DNA of 64,000 bases from Phaseolus vulgaris (Eukaryota; Streptophyta; Magnoliopsida; Fabales; Fabaceae). Below, piece after piece: positions 24,986 to 36,266 of this stretch (position 1 is its first letter; each line of letters begins with the position of its first letter). The stretch is from contig NC_023756.2 in assembly GCF_000499845.2 (NCBI RefSeq), forward strand, positions 40,545,393 through 40,609,392, written 5' to 3'. Under the pieces are notes generated by a model. That model was not told where the DNA came from. It made no database searches and saw only the letters and a program-made list of their open reading frames with translations. A program made the translations under genes and the position numbers.

Positions 24986-25114
24986 TTGTAATTTTTTGTG
25001 TTGGCAACTTGTAGGCAAAGCCCACCCAAGCCGCGCACCGACACTTCGTAGGCTTTTTCTGATTAGTGTCCGCCTTTGGCCCTTTCTAATAAAAGTTTTT
25101 TTTTTGTAGTGGAA

Positions 25115-25748
25115 ATTTTGAGATTTTATGAGTGATTGAATTTTTTAAATTAGAATTTAAAATTATTTATGTTCTTAAAATAATGTCTTTTCTCTTTTTT
25201 ATTATCTCTTTAACTTGATTTTGATTGGATTTTCATCAACTTACAAAGTCCGAATTATTGTTGACTTATTGAAGTTTGAGTTTCATAATCTCAAAATTAT
25301 TTTTTTATAATTTCTTTCGTACTAAAGTGAATTATTTTTATTTTTTGAGTTTTTTCAAGTAGCATTCATCAATTTATGTAATTTATTAGGTTTTTTTATT
25401 GATTTTGACAGGAATTTTTTTTTAAAAATATATTAATTGAAAAGTCAACATTATCCTTATCGTCGCAAAAAGTAATTCTAACATCTTAGTAAACTTTGAT
25501 TAAAAAAATAACATGATTGAAAAATCATCAATATTAATATTTTTAAATTATTATTTATTGGTTAATATTTAAATAATGTTTTACATAGTGAAATTTTATG
25601 CAAATAAAAGGTTAATGAAAGTATCACTTGTTAAGATTTGAGTCCTAGATGAGAATTTAACCCACAAAACTAATTTATCAAGGGAGAGAATATGAAGAAT
25701 TGATTAATTACCACATAGCTCATTCCAATTTTAAGCTCACATCAAATT
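25115..25748. other. Intergenic, AT-rich, no gene
   Basis: Very AT-rich sequence with no coding exon or recognisable element. Confidence 0.5.
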
Positions 25749-25946
25749 CACTACATGAAATACAAATTAATTTTAGTGACAAAAATAATTAGTTGCTACA
25801 ATGACTAAATTAGAGATATTTTAGAAACTAAAAAAAAAATTAGTTTCTATTATTGTTAAATGGTTTCTAATTAGCTAAAAAAAATTTACTATCAAATTTA
25901 GAATATAACAACTAATTATTTTTTTTCTGATTTTCTAGTAGTAGTG
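25749..25946. mobile_element. Diverged CACTA-type MITE remnant
   Basis: Begins CACTACATGAAATAC and ends TTTTCTAGTAGTAGTG. The interior (TAATTAGTTGCTACAATGAC, then TTAGTTTCTATTATTGTTAA) matches the MITE at 17692-18060, but the element is only 198 bp and the flanking triplets (ATT and ATA) do not match. It is an internally deleted, older copy. Confidence 0.75.
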
Positions 25947-27097
25947 ATAGCTTATTATTTATTATTTGTTGATAAAAAAATAGAATTTCTAATCCTAATT
26001 AAGGGATGTGGAAAGTTTAATTTGTGAGAAGGTTTTCAATGGCTCAAGTACTCTTGAGAAATTGCAGTGTATCTGCTAAGACTTGTATATAATTTTCTCG
26101 AATCTGCCAAGTTTTTGTGGCTATACATTCTGACTAGCAAATATTCTCTATAAAAATAGTTGAAGAGTTGAACAATGAGAGGGAGATCCCCTTTCTCTTT
26201 CTTTTTTTCTCAGCTCACAGATATCAGACTTAAGATTTAGAAAATGTTGATGCAGCATATAGAATTAGCAACAACAAAATAAACACTTCAGATTCTTCAG
26301 TGCATTTTAAGTGGCATTCTCATATTCTGTGATACTGTTCAAGGGTTAGCAAAATTACATTAACAGAACAAGAACTTCCACAGAACATTAACATTTTGTG
26401 GTAATTCTCAAAGTACTCAAATAAAAAAAATTCTTGATACAACCTCAATTAAGTATTTCTCAGCAGCCAGTAACCAATGTATTCAACATGCCTGCTGAAA
26501 AGGGCTCAATACATGAAACAGTAAAATCTGACAAGCTAGACAATGTTCATTTATATCTTGCTTATCTATTTAGACAATGTGTGAACAACAAGTAGCTTGA
26601 ACTCTAACAAAATTTGCAGAAAAATGAAGTCAGTTGTCACTGATCCAGTTCTTATCTTCACTTCCTCAATGTTCCTTTTCTTTCAAACATGCCTAACAAA
26701 AGAAAAAAGTTAGGCAACTATTTCATAAATTTGTTTCTTAATGCATAAAATGATGTCAGGCATTGACTGTAATCAAACAAAAGAACAGAGAAATGTAAGT
26801 GGAAAAATTATCAATATATATGTAAATCATCTCCTCTTGAAGAGTATAGTTTAAGCGTGGATTTACCAACCACTCACTTCAGAAGAATATAGACCACTGT
26901 CTCTTCAAAATAAAGATAATTTATTCAAGCTGACTATAAAACCATGTCAACAAGACAAACAAAAACATTATAACACACCCAATAATTTGTTCAAGGAAGA
27001 AGGGAAATATAAAATGAATTATAATTAAAATTTGTAGAAGAGTATTTAGTCACCTGATAGTTAAGCATGGAATAGAGGATATAATCACGTATAACTT
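25947..27097. other. Downstream flank of F-box gene 2, possible spliced 3' UTR
   Basis: On the minus strand a donor-like CTATCAG then GTGACT near 27055, and a TTTGTTAG acceptor near 26698, could mark a 3' UTR intron of F-box gene 2. No coding exon is seen. Confidence 0.4.
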
Positions 27098-28278
27098 TCA
27101 AAAATTGATGACCTCAACTTTGGTGAGTTGAGAGTTCTGAAGTAAGTACTTCATCAACACTTCATTTTGCTGAATGTTTTCCCCCTTCAATTTCTTCAAT
27201 CTAACAAAGCGAGGAGGTAGAATTCTTGGATGCTGAAACCTAGAGTGTTGTTGCACACCCTACACAATCAAACTAAACTCAGCACATATTTGAATGGATA
27301 CCATACCATGCAATGTAATTAAAATGATTATGAAGAAAACACAGAAGAGTAACTCACACGCAGTATTGCTTCAATGACAGCCTTAGAGAGTGTCAATATC
27401 TTTACATAAGATAACATTCTCAGCAACCTTAGAACGGTTGCGTGAAAAATAGTACTGATCTCAATGTTGACATCTTCAAGAAGTGTAAGATCACTCAGGG
27501 AGGAGAGGTCATGACAGCCTATGTAACTTCTGATAGCGAAATGGGTGAGATTGGGAGTAGAAAGCACAATCTTGTACTGCTGTTCATCGTATCTTTTCAT
27601 GGTGAAACGAGAAAGGTTGGAGTTTGATATGCTGAGGACTTTGGTATGGTCGCTCAAAGAACACCCCACAAGGACCAAACTGTTCAAGGAGAAACAGTTT
27701 GAAAAGGGTTCCGCGCACACATCATTGGGCCTTGCGGAGAAAGAGACATTGGTGAGATTCAAGGTTTTGAGCGCTGGTAGATGTAGAGATTGTGGAAGAT
27801 TCAAGATATTACGAGGACAAAGAATTGAAAGAGTGAGAGATGTGAGAGAGGGAGAAGAAAAGATGAAAGGTATGGAGTAATAGAACATGTCTCTGGATTC
27901 TTGATCGAGATAGATTCTCAACTGTGTCACGCATTGCAGATAAGGAGTGACAGTGTCGAGAAGCTGGTGTGCTATGATGCCGCATGCTTCGAAATCAAGA
28001 CAATGCAAAGGAATGGAAGTGTCTCTGTGGGAGAAAACGTGTGAGACAAATTTGTTGTAGTTGGTGATGTTTTTGAAGCTGCGGCGTCTGAAACAAAGAT
28101 TGGTGAGACATTTCCAAAGGTTGTTCCATCGTTTGGATAAGAGAGAGATTCGAACTGCGGTATTTGTGTTTATGAATAGGATAATGTGGAGAAGAACATC
28201 GTCATGCAACTCACTGAGCCTGTCTCTCCCATCTTCTCCCTCTCTTCCACTTTTCTTGGTTTCTTTTCCTTCTTCCAT
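27098..28278 (-). CDS. F-box/LRR protein, gene 2
   Basis: Predicted SCF ubiquitin-ligase adaptor, paralog of genes 1 and 3. The CDS joins 28278-27358 and 27259-27098, giving 360 codons. Residues 19-64 are the F-box (DRLSELHDDVLLHIILF, then LLSKRWNNLWKCL). The usual Pro of the LP motif is His here, which may weaken SKP1 binding. LRR-type repeats follow (LPALKTLNLTNVSF, LNSLVLVGCSL), then the C-terminal FVRLKKLKGENIQ and LMKYLLQNSQLTKVEVIN. The 98-bp intron is phase 0 with CGT then GTGAGT as donor and TGTAG as acceptor, at the same place as in the paralogs. The start is ATG 28278; an upstream in-frame extension begins only with TTG. The leader intron of the other two genes was not found here. 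Confidence 0.88.
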
Positions 28279-28349
28279 GGATGAAAGGAAATACCTAATT
28301 AACGTATGCGAGGTTATTTGTAGACTCGGTCTATTCTCCAAGATTTGAG

Positions 28350-29225
28350 GAAACTGAAAGTGGTTTTTTCAGTTTATATTTTCACTTTTTTAATAATAAA
28401 AAAAAAGATAAGAGTTAACTGAGAATACTAAGGTAACATGAAAGACGTTTTTTCTGTTTAGAATCTCACTTACAAAACCGGATTAATTTTTGGAAAATAT
28501 TTTTTTCACACCATAAAAAATATACTTTGACACCACGTTATAATAACATAATAATATTTAAAATTGAAAGATAAATGAAATACAATTAAAATATTATTTT
28601 ATTAGTTTGTGATGTGAATGTTTTCTGCAAAACTGTTTAATTTTTTATGTGGAAACGGAGAAACTAGTCCAACCAGTTAAAGAGCCTATGAAAATTGGTA
28701 AGAAACCGGTGTAGTGAACGGTTTGAAACAATTGTTTTAAAATATTTTTTTTTTCTTTTAAGTTTTAAAATTTAATTTAAGTTTTTAAAAATAAAAAATA
28801 TATTTATTAATTTTAAATATTTAATATAAATTATTATAGAAAGTATTTTTAAATGTAAAAAATATAATTGAGTCATTTATGTGTTATCATTAAAAATTGG
28901 TATAATTATAATTATTTTTCTTGAGAATATTGAGAGTTTATCAGTTTACATAAATATGTATACTCACTATTTAGGTGATACTGAATAAATATCTAATAGT
29001 TCCAAATTCGACCTATGAATATCTTAATCAAGAATATTATCTTGAACTATCTATATATTCACCTAATTGCTAAATATTTGGTACATGTGCCTTTATTAGA
29101 GAGTGCAAAAAATTAAGACTTCAAAAACACAAATACTCACACATTAATATGGTTTTAATTCAATGCAATGAATTAACATAGTTTCAACGACAGTTTTAAG
29201 AATCACATAATATAACTCAATAAAT
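28350..29225. other. Upstream flank of F-box gene 2
   Basis: AT-rich promoter side of the minus-strand gene. No clear TATA box could be singled out and no other gene is seen. Confidence 0.4.
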
Positions 29226-29665
29226 AAAAATAATAATTACTTTTATTTTTTTATTATCAGTTTATATATTTCTTTGCATTAAAAATATAAACTAACAAAT
29301 AGAACAATTGAATAATGATAAATTAAATGACTGAATATAAGTAAATAAACTATAAGTAAAGATAAATTAAACTACATAAATATCAATAAATAAATAGAAA
29401 TAACACTTAAATAGAGATTAAATGACATAATTATAAATAAATAAACAACATCAATACTAGAAATTAATTGATATAATTATAAATAAGTGTGTAACTGAAT
29501 ATAAATTAAATGACATAAATATAAATAAATAAAATGAATAAGATAAATTAAATTATATAATATAAATAAATAAGATGAAAATAAATTAAATTACATAAAT
29601 ATAAATAAATAAATAAACAACACCATACAAAAGATAAATTAAATTATATATATATATATAATAAG
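29226..29665. repeat. Degenerate AT-rich tandem repeat
   Basis: About nine diverged copies of a unit close to GATAAATTAAATTACATAAA followed by TATAAATAAATAAA, ending in a short (TA)n run near 29650. Low complexity, no coding capacity. Confidence 0.65.
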
Positions 29666-30344
29666 TTATATTAAGATATGTCACTTTCCTATGTTGATTG
29701 GAGTGACAAACTAAAATTAAAACTAGAAGTGCTTTTAGAAGGTTTAAATTTATTTACATTCTCTTACCCATATTCCTTCCTCTCTCTTTACCTCCCTCTA
29801 AGTTTATTAAGATTATTATAAAAAGAATTTCACATTACGGTCTCTTACCCTTAATCGGAGTGACCTATTAGAATACAAGTTTTTTTTAGAAAATTTAAAA
29901 TTTCTTACATTCTCTTGCTTCATATTTCCTCTCTCTTCCTCATTCTCCCTCTCTATCTTTCTCACTTGTTTATAAGCTAAATCTTAATTTATTTACTTTT
30001 TCTTAAAGTCAATGTTACATGTATTAAATGTAAATTTATCTTATTTTTTTTAGTCTTCATTATTTATTATAATTTTTTTTTAAATAATTTTTTTTATAAT
30101 TCAATATATATTTTTAATAATTTTTTATAATTAATTTTTATTATTTATGATTTATTATTATTTTTTTATTTTCTTCTTATTTATTTTATTTATTTATTAT
30201 TAATAATTAATTATTATTTTTTGGTCTACATTTGCAAGAAATTTGAATTTGAAAATAAAAATCTTATAACCTCCTCACTTTTTCTTAATGGTGTCTAAAC
30301 CTTTTGTTAATTTCGTAGCATTTAAACCTTTTTTAATAGCAAGT
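29666..30344. other. Intergenic AT-rich sequence before gypsy element 1
   Basis: Two similar blocks near 29680 and 29850 share TGACMWAMTWRAAT-like text and TTACATTCTCTTRCYC, each followed by a CTCTCTCT-rich stretch, so this is a short degenerate duplication. No gene seen. Confidence 0.4.
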
Positions 30345-30886
30345 TGTATCGGTTGGACATGCTCGGGATCCGACCAAACATTTAAGCATACTCCTCGGAC
30401 TCAGTTGATCAAAGGGGATAAGATGTTTGGTTGGTCCATAACGATAACAGGCCCAATAAACGTAGAAAAAAGGTCAATTCGGTAACGTATGAAGAAGTTA
30501 GTCCAAAACTAATTGGCATAATATATTAAATAAATATGTAACAGAATCCGTTAGGCGTATAAAGATAAAAAATAGTTAGAGATAAAGCTCTACGAACATC
30601 CCCAAATTAAAGGGTAAATATTAACAGAATGTCTTTATGGTTGTTAACTCCGAAAGGGATGATCTACAAGTGTTATAAAAGGGTCTCAAGACCCTGATCA
30701 AAGGTAAGTGCAAATCTATTCACTACACCCATAGCTCATAATATATGCTCTCCCTGACTTGATCGTCAGAGTCTTATCTATCGGTGGGGCTCCCTTAATT
30801 AAGAATTCAAAGCATCCAAAGGTAGCATCAGAAAGAAGGTCCGATATTCACTTACCAGACCAGAATCAGGTCAGCCGACGAGAACA
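30345..30886 (+). repeat. 5' LTR of gypsy element 1
   Basis: Opens TGTATCGGTTGGACATGCTC and ends CGAGAACA. It aligns along its length with 39587-40127. GTTATAAAAGGG near 30674 is the likely TATA region. Confidence 0.88.
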
Positions 30887-30888
30887 TT

Positions 30889-30906
30889 TGGCGCCTACTG
30901 GGCAAG
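30889..30906 (+). other. Primer binding site of gypsy element 1
   Basis: TGGCGCCTACTGGGCAAG begins two bases after the LTR. A TGGCGCC start is common in plant gypsy elements; the priming tRNA was not determined. Confidence 0.65.
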
Positions 30907-31071
30907 TAAAACTGATCCCATCACATACAAAATTCTCAATGCAACTACACGTCATGAGAAACACAATGCAAGGAGTTCAGGTGCCCGACAGAGATGAAGC
31001 CCCCATGTTGCAGCAGATCATGGAGACGATGAGGGCTTTCCAGCAAGCTAACGAGGATTACTGTCAAGAAC

Positions 31072-33147
31072 TGTAACATCCCTATAATTTCCCACATCTG
31101 AAAACTAAAAATTTGTATAAAATATTAAAAAGAAAATATAAACATAATACAAATATGTCCACCACTCTTTCTTAAAAATATTACAAAACATATCTCTCTT
31201 CATAAAACTTTAATATCTACATAAAATTTAAAACAAATATTCAAATTTCAACTAAAATAATTTCATCATCCAGCTTCTCACTGAGGAGGAGCTCAATCAC
31301 CTGTAACATCATCTGCTCCCGTGTAAATACACGATCATCACAGATAAAGAAACAACACAAACAAATAACAGGGTAAGCTAGCTATATAAACCAAAATTCT
31401 ACAAAATTTCAATTTGAAATTAATAAACATAAATCATTGAGTTTCATGCAATTTCTCCAAATCATCAAGTGTCATACAAATTCTCAAATCATCAAGTGTC
31501 ATTCAAATTCTATATTCATCTTTCACATGTCAGACTTCCACTGACTCATATAACATAGACACTTGACTCTACTTCTGGAAGACTCGTGTATTGAAATTAG
31601 AATCCTGAGACCTGCACCTGTCATACTACTCGTTGTGAATCCACACAACCATGTGCATAAACATCTCAATATCTCATCATCTTGTATGACAGGGTAAATT
31701 CATATGACCTAAAAGACCAGATTATATTTCAAACCCCAGACAAAGTCATATGAACCTCCATCGGCTCTCACCAACTGAATAACTTCATCTATGTGATTCC
31801 ATTATATTAGTAGAGTCAGGATGTCTCATTACGGGCCTGACAGATCAATACACCCTAACAACAATCTCAACACGGTATTTCCTTTCCTGAAAATACTATG
31901 TCTTGATCACACTTTCAAATCATTGCACACTTCATTTAACACATCAATACACCATTCAATCATAATATATAATTTAAACTTTCTAACAATCCAAATATAT
32001 CCAAAAAGTTATTTAACAATAGTAATCTAAAATAAACTATGCTAAAATAATAAAATAGTAATATTCATATATGTATACAAAATTTTGGATTGATCGAAAA
32101 TATTTTAGGTTGATCTAAATGACACCAGAGAGCACCAGAAATTTTGGATTGATCGAAAATATTTTAGGTTGATCTAAATGACACCAGAGAGCACCAGAAA
32201 TTTTGGATTGATCGAAAATATTTTAGGTTGATCGAAATTACACCAGAGAGCACCTAGGAATTTTGGATTGAACGAAAATATTTTAGGTTGATCGAAATTA
32301 CACCAGAGAGCACCCAGGAATTTTGGATTGAACGAAAATATTTTAGGTTGATCGAAATCACACCAGAGAGCACCCAGGAATTTTGGATTGAACAAAAATA
32401 TTTTAGGTTGATCGAAATCACACCAGAGAGCACACAAAATAACAAAGTCCCTGCTGTAGCTGAAATTACTCTAAATCAACATCAAACAACTCAGACTTAA
32501 CAACATTATAATTGTATAACAACAACCATATATCAATTTCACATTCAAATATCAATCAATTTCTAATATACTTAAAACAAACAATTCTGGAAGAAAGTTT
32601 GAGACTGGTGACCACGTCACCCTCACATCCAGATCTTCTAGCCTAATGTTCTATTGGAAATTAAGGCTAGCTTCCCTTACCTAAAATTTAGCAGATATTC
32701 GCTAAGAGCTCCAAATCCACCAAGAACTTAAAGGTAACATAATCTGCACCAGAGTCCTAATAAAAAATCTAACTATATCATTAGGACCCTGAGCTAACAG
32801 AGATTAACCCTGAAGCTAAAAAGGTCACATGCAAAGCAAAGACAAAAACAACCTAACAAGTTCAAAATTTGACTCAAAGAGAAGAGCAAAAATGAACTTA
32901 CTCTATCAGAGATTCTGATCGGGCAGTCTTGTAGTACTCACTGCCAGGAATCTGATGGAGGACTCTGATCGTCGAACTGATGAACGAGGAAGTCAGAATC
33001 TTAGAGAGAAGGGAGAGGAAAGGAAAAGAACTTTCTAGAGAGATGGTGGTTCTTTTTAAAATGAAACCTGAATAAAAAAAATTCTATTTATATGCTTGTT
33101 TTAATTTTACCACTTCTACTCTAAGACTATTTTTCTCAATCCTTACA
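31072..33147 (+). mobile_element. Solo LTR inserted in gag of element 1 (AGAAC duplication)
   Basis: A 2076-bp block begins TGTAACATCCCTATAATTTCC and ends CAATCCTTACA, with TG...CA ends, and is flanked by AGAAC on both sides (31067-31071, 33148-33152). No internal coding region or second LTR copy is seen, so it is best read as a solo LTR left by recombination. It cleanly interrupts the gag frame, so it is younger than element 1. Confidence 0.82.
32081..32437. repeat. 59/60-bp tandem repeat, six copies, within the solo LTR
   Basis: Six head-to-tail units begin AATTTTGGATTGAWCGAAAA and end in CACCAGAGAGCAC. The first two are 59 bp and the later ones 60 bp. Repeated peptide frames on both strands are artefacts of the array. 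Confidence 0.93.
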
Positions 33148-33589
33148 AGAACAAGATCATTTTCGAGAGGAGGCCCAAATCGAGCAAGAGCGTCTGCGAG
33201 AAGAAGCTCGCACTGACCATGACCGTCTTCGAGAAGAGGCACGTGTCGAGCAGGCACAACTAAGGGAAGAGGCTCGAGTTGAACAAGAGCGCTTACGGGA
33301 GGAAGCTCGAGCTCATCAAGAGCACCTCATGGGAGAAATAGAGGTTTCTCGGAAGATAGTGGAGAAGATTGCTCGGATTAATGAAGAACTATAGAAAACT
33401 AATGACAAGCTACGAAGGTCCATGCACAGTCAACAACAGTGTACCGTTCGGGTCCGCTCCCTGGATAAGTCCTCGAGGGACGACCTATAGTATTTTTCTT
33501 GGCAAATCATGGAGGAACCTCCTCTTTTTCTCACCCCTCTTTTTGTTCAGGTATCTTGACGACGAGGCAGAGACAAGAAAGAAAGAAAA

Positions 33590-34175
33590 CCCTGTAGACA
33601 CAACAAACCATGAAGCGCCTATCTTGGGCGATTTCAACACAATTGCGGGGGGATTCTCCAGGGGAGGGACTTCTAGCCGAAAAAGTTATGCTCGAGCAGT
33701 AATGACCCTAGAGAAAGTAAAGCCCGATCCACGTTTGATCCCCCACATCTGTTTTACGACATCAGACTGTGAGGACATTTTTCCTCACGAGGACGATCCC
33801 ATAGTTATCTCGGTTATTACTATGGGTCGATATGTGCACAAAGTTCTTGTGGACCAGGGTAGTTCAACTGATGTCATGTTTTGGGAGATGTATTTGGGGC
33901 TGCAAATACCCCTAGATCAGCTAAGACCCTATGATGGTTGCTTGGTAGGTTTCACGGGAGATTAAGTGAAAGTTTGGGGGTACGCCGAGCTTCGAACCAC
34001 CTTCTCGGATGAAAATGCGGCCACAATTATCACGGTAAAATATATAGTAGTTAATACACCCTCTGCTTACAATTTACTTTTGGGACGACCATTTTTAAAC
34101 GGACTAGGAGCGGTACCCTCATCATACCATATGAAAGTAAAGTTGCCTTCGCTAGAAGGAAGGTCATCACCTTAA
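33590..34175 (+). pseudogene. Retropepsin-like protease of element 1
   Basis: An upstream linker reads FNTIAGGFSRGG and SRKSYARAVM. The aspartic protease domain reads VHKVLVDQGSSTDVMFWEMY, with the catalytic Asp-Gln-Gly-Ser type site intact, and ends YNLLLGRPFLNGLGAV. A stop at 33963 and missing linkage to gag and RT make it non-functional. Confidence 0.78.
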
Positions 34176-35117
34176 GGGTGGACCAAAAGGTAGTCTGCAA
34201 GTGCTACGAGAGTAATTTGAGAAGTAGAAGAGACACGTATATGATAGACCCACCAAGAGGACCTCGACATAGAAATAGACCCCATCGCTCATGACGAGAG
34301 GAGACCTGGGTCGGCAAGGGAGGTTCGGGAGGTAGAAATCAATGGAAAGAAGTTCAAACTCGGAGCTTCATTACATAAAGAGCTAGAGGAAAAAATCGCA
34401 AAAGTCATTTCCAAAAACCTGAATGCTTTTACGTGGTCGTCAGCCGATATGCCCGGAATTAATCCCGATTTTCTATGTCACCATCTCCCCATAGATGAGA
34501 AGGTCAAGCCTGTTATCCAGAGAAGGAGAAAACTTAGTTTAGAAAAGTATCTTGCCATCCGAGAAGAGACTCAAAGGCTTCTCATGGTTGGTCACATCAG
34601 GGAAATCTAGTACCCTGAGTGGTTGGCAAATGTCGTCATGGTCAAAAAAGCGAACGAGAAATGGAGAATGTGCGTCGATTTCACTGACCTCAATAAGGCC
34701 TATCCCAATGACCCTTACCCTTTGTCGAACATAGACTCATTGGTAGATAACGCCTCAAGGTGTGGCCTACTAAGTTTCTTGGACGTTTTTTTCATAATAC
34801 AACCAAATCTGGATGCATCAAAAAGACAAGTGTAAAATAACTTTCATGACCGAAACAACTAGTTACTATTATAATGTCATTTCGTTCAAGTTAAAGAATG
34901 CATGGGCGACCTATCAAAGACTCATGGACCGGATCCTATCACCAATGTTTGGACGGAATGTACAAGCGTATGTGGACGACATGGTGGTCACATTGGTGAA
35001 GGCAAGCGAACATGTGTCAGACTTGGAGGATTTGTTTGCCACTATAGGGGCACATAATTTAAAGCTTAATCCCGAAAAATGTGTTTTCGGAGTACAAGCA
35101 GGGAAGTTCCTCGGTTT

Positions 35118-36266
35118 TGTTAGAATATATGGTCTTAAACGAGAGGGGGGTGAATTGTTTAAGAGGGATTTTCGTAAACTTTTAAGCCTAGAATGAAAAT
35201 ACTTCAAGAAAACCTTGATTAAGAAATCAATTTTTCAAAACATAAAGCAAAAGGCACTATACTAGTAAAAACAATCGGTTGTTTTAACGAAACAATCGGT
35301 TGTTTATACCAGTTAACAAATATCAAAACTGAATTTAAAGAGATAGGGATACAGAGATTGCACACAAAATTTTATACTGGTTCACTCCAAATCCAAAGCT
35401 ACATCCAGTCTTCTCAGAAACCCTGAGGAAATCCACTAAGCAATCACAACCTGATCACTTTCACAACAACCAAGAGAATGACCTTGAACACCTCAAGACA
35501 CACACTCTTCTTGGCCAACACACCAACACCAAGATTGTTGATCTTGATCCCCTCAAGAACACACAACCAATCTCAGCAAACATAGAAACGAAACTTGTTT
35601 CACAGAGTTCAAGAATTACACTTGTTACAGAAGATAATCTGAAATCAATACAAGCAGAATCCTATTCCACAAACTTTGATCAATCACAAACTTTCAGCAA
35701 TCTCAGCTCTTTGAAAAACTCAAAAACTCTTAGCAAAAACTTGTCAAAGATTGATTCTCAAATCTGTTTTTCTGAATTTATTCAAAGATGTAGTTTGTTA
35801 TCAAATCTTAACAAACTCTTAAATTGCATTAAAAGATTGGTCAAAGCATTTAATGACTGGAGCGTAAGCAGTTAAATCATTTAAAGCTCAGTCAAAGATA
35901 AAACAGTTTTTCTATTATGGTCCCAAAACAAACAATCGGTTGTTTCTTCGAATCAATCGGTTGTTTTGGTTCTTAACAGTTCAACCATTTTAAAAACAGT
36001 TTTCAATCTTTTTCTCAAAACATCTAAGTATAAACAATCGGTTGTTTCGACAAAACAATCGGTTGTTTTAACTTAGTTTGAAAACATTTTACTTTCACAA
36101 AGATTGAGATGCTTATGCTTTAGATTCGATCAAGGGGTGGATTACAATACTCAAACTACCCCAGATCTATTCTAAACCAGCACAGCAACACCAAGCACAA
36201 CCAAGCCTTCAACATCCTTCAAAAGGGTTTGGATTCTTCAAAGCTTGAACACCATTTGGTTCAACA
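35118..36266 (+). mobile_element. Solo LTR inserted in RT of element 1 (GGTTT duplication)
   Basis: A 1149-bp block starts TGTTAGAATATATGGTC, ends GGTTCAACA, and is flanked by GGTTT on both sides (35113-35117, 36267-36271). It splits the RT frame at the codons for KFLGF. It contains six copies of a hairpin motif in three pairs. The opening resembles LTRs of Sirevirus-type copia elements of legumes as I remember them; this is unverified. Confidence 0.85.
35270..36068. repeat. Three pairs of the AACAATCGGTTGTTT hairpin motif at 21-bp spacing
   Basis: Copies start at 35270 and 35291, 35931 and 35952, and 36033 and 36054, each pair exactly 21 bp start to start. Five copies are exact; the fourth has one base changed. 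The arms AACAA and TTGTT are perfect inverted repeats around TCGG. Confidence 0.92.

Larger units (their letters stand above)
18710..25111 (+). mobile_element. Non-autonomous CACTA transposon carrying gene exons (Pack-CACTA type)
   Basis: The 6402-bp element starts CACTATAAGGAAAT and ends in a T-run then GTAGTG, so the reverse complement of the right end starts CACTACAAAA. It is flanked by GAA on both sides (18707-18709, 25112-25114), the 3-bp duplication of this superfamily. Inside the left end, GGCCATAAGTGGACACTAA matches the reverse complement of the right end, GGCCAAAGGCGGACACTAA. Both ends hold subterminal arrays of a GGTTAAGCCCACGC-type motif, the likely transposase binding sites. No transposase-like frame was seen, so it is non-autonomous. 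The interior carries spliceable exons of a plastid peptidase gene. Intact ends and an exact duplication suggest a fairly recent insertion. Confidence 0.92.
30955..33463 (+). pseudogene. Gag remnant of element 1 with hendecad repeats, split by a solo LTR
   Basis: The frame starts at ATG 30955 (MRNTMQGVQVPDRDEAP), reaches NEDYCQEL, is interrupted by the insertion at 31072-33147, and resumes as EQDHFREEAQIEQERL. It then runs through five 11-residue repeats of the type REEARVEQERL (33-bp DNA units, 33150-33320). Eleven-residue repeats fit a long coiled coil. A stop follows near 33390. The gag capsid core seen in element 2 is missing. Confidence 0.7.

Noticed and set aside
28279..28341. Longer N-terminus for F-box gene 2
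   Set aside because: The extension would start with TTG; the first ATG in frame is 28278, which also gives a length matching the paralogs.
32081..32437. Regularly spaced repeats that might suggest a CRISPR-like array
   Set aside because: Units are contiguous with no variable spacers, in a plant transposon; it is a simple tandem array.
32174..32500. Repeated peptide frames on both strands
   Set aside because: They are translations of the 59/60-bp tandem array in a solo LTR; the repeats explain the open frames.
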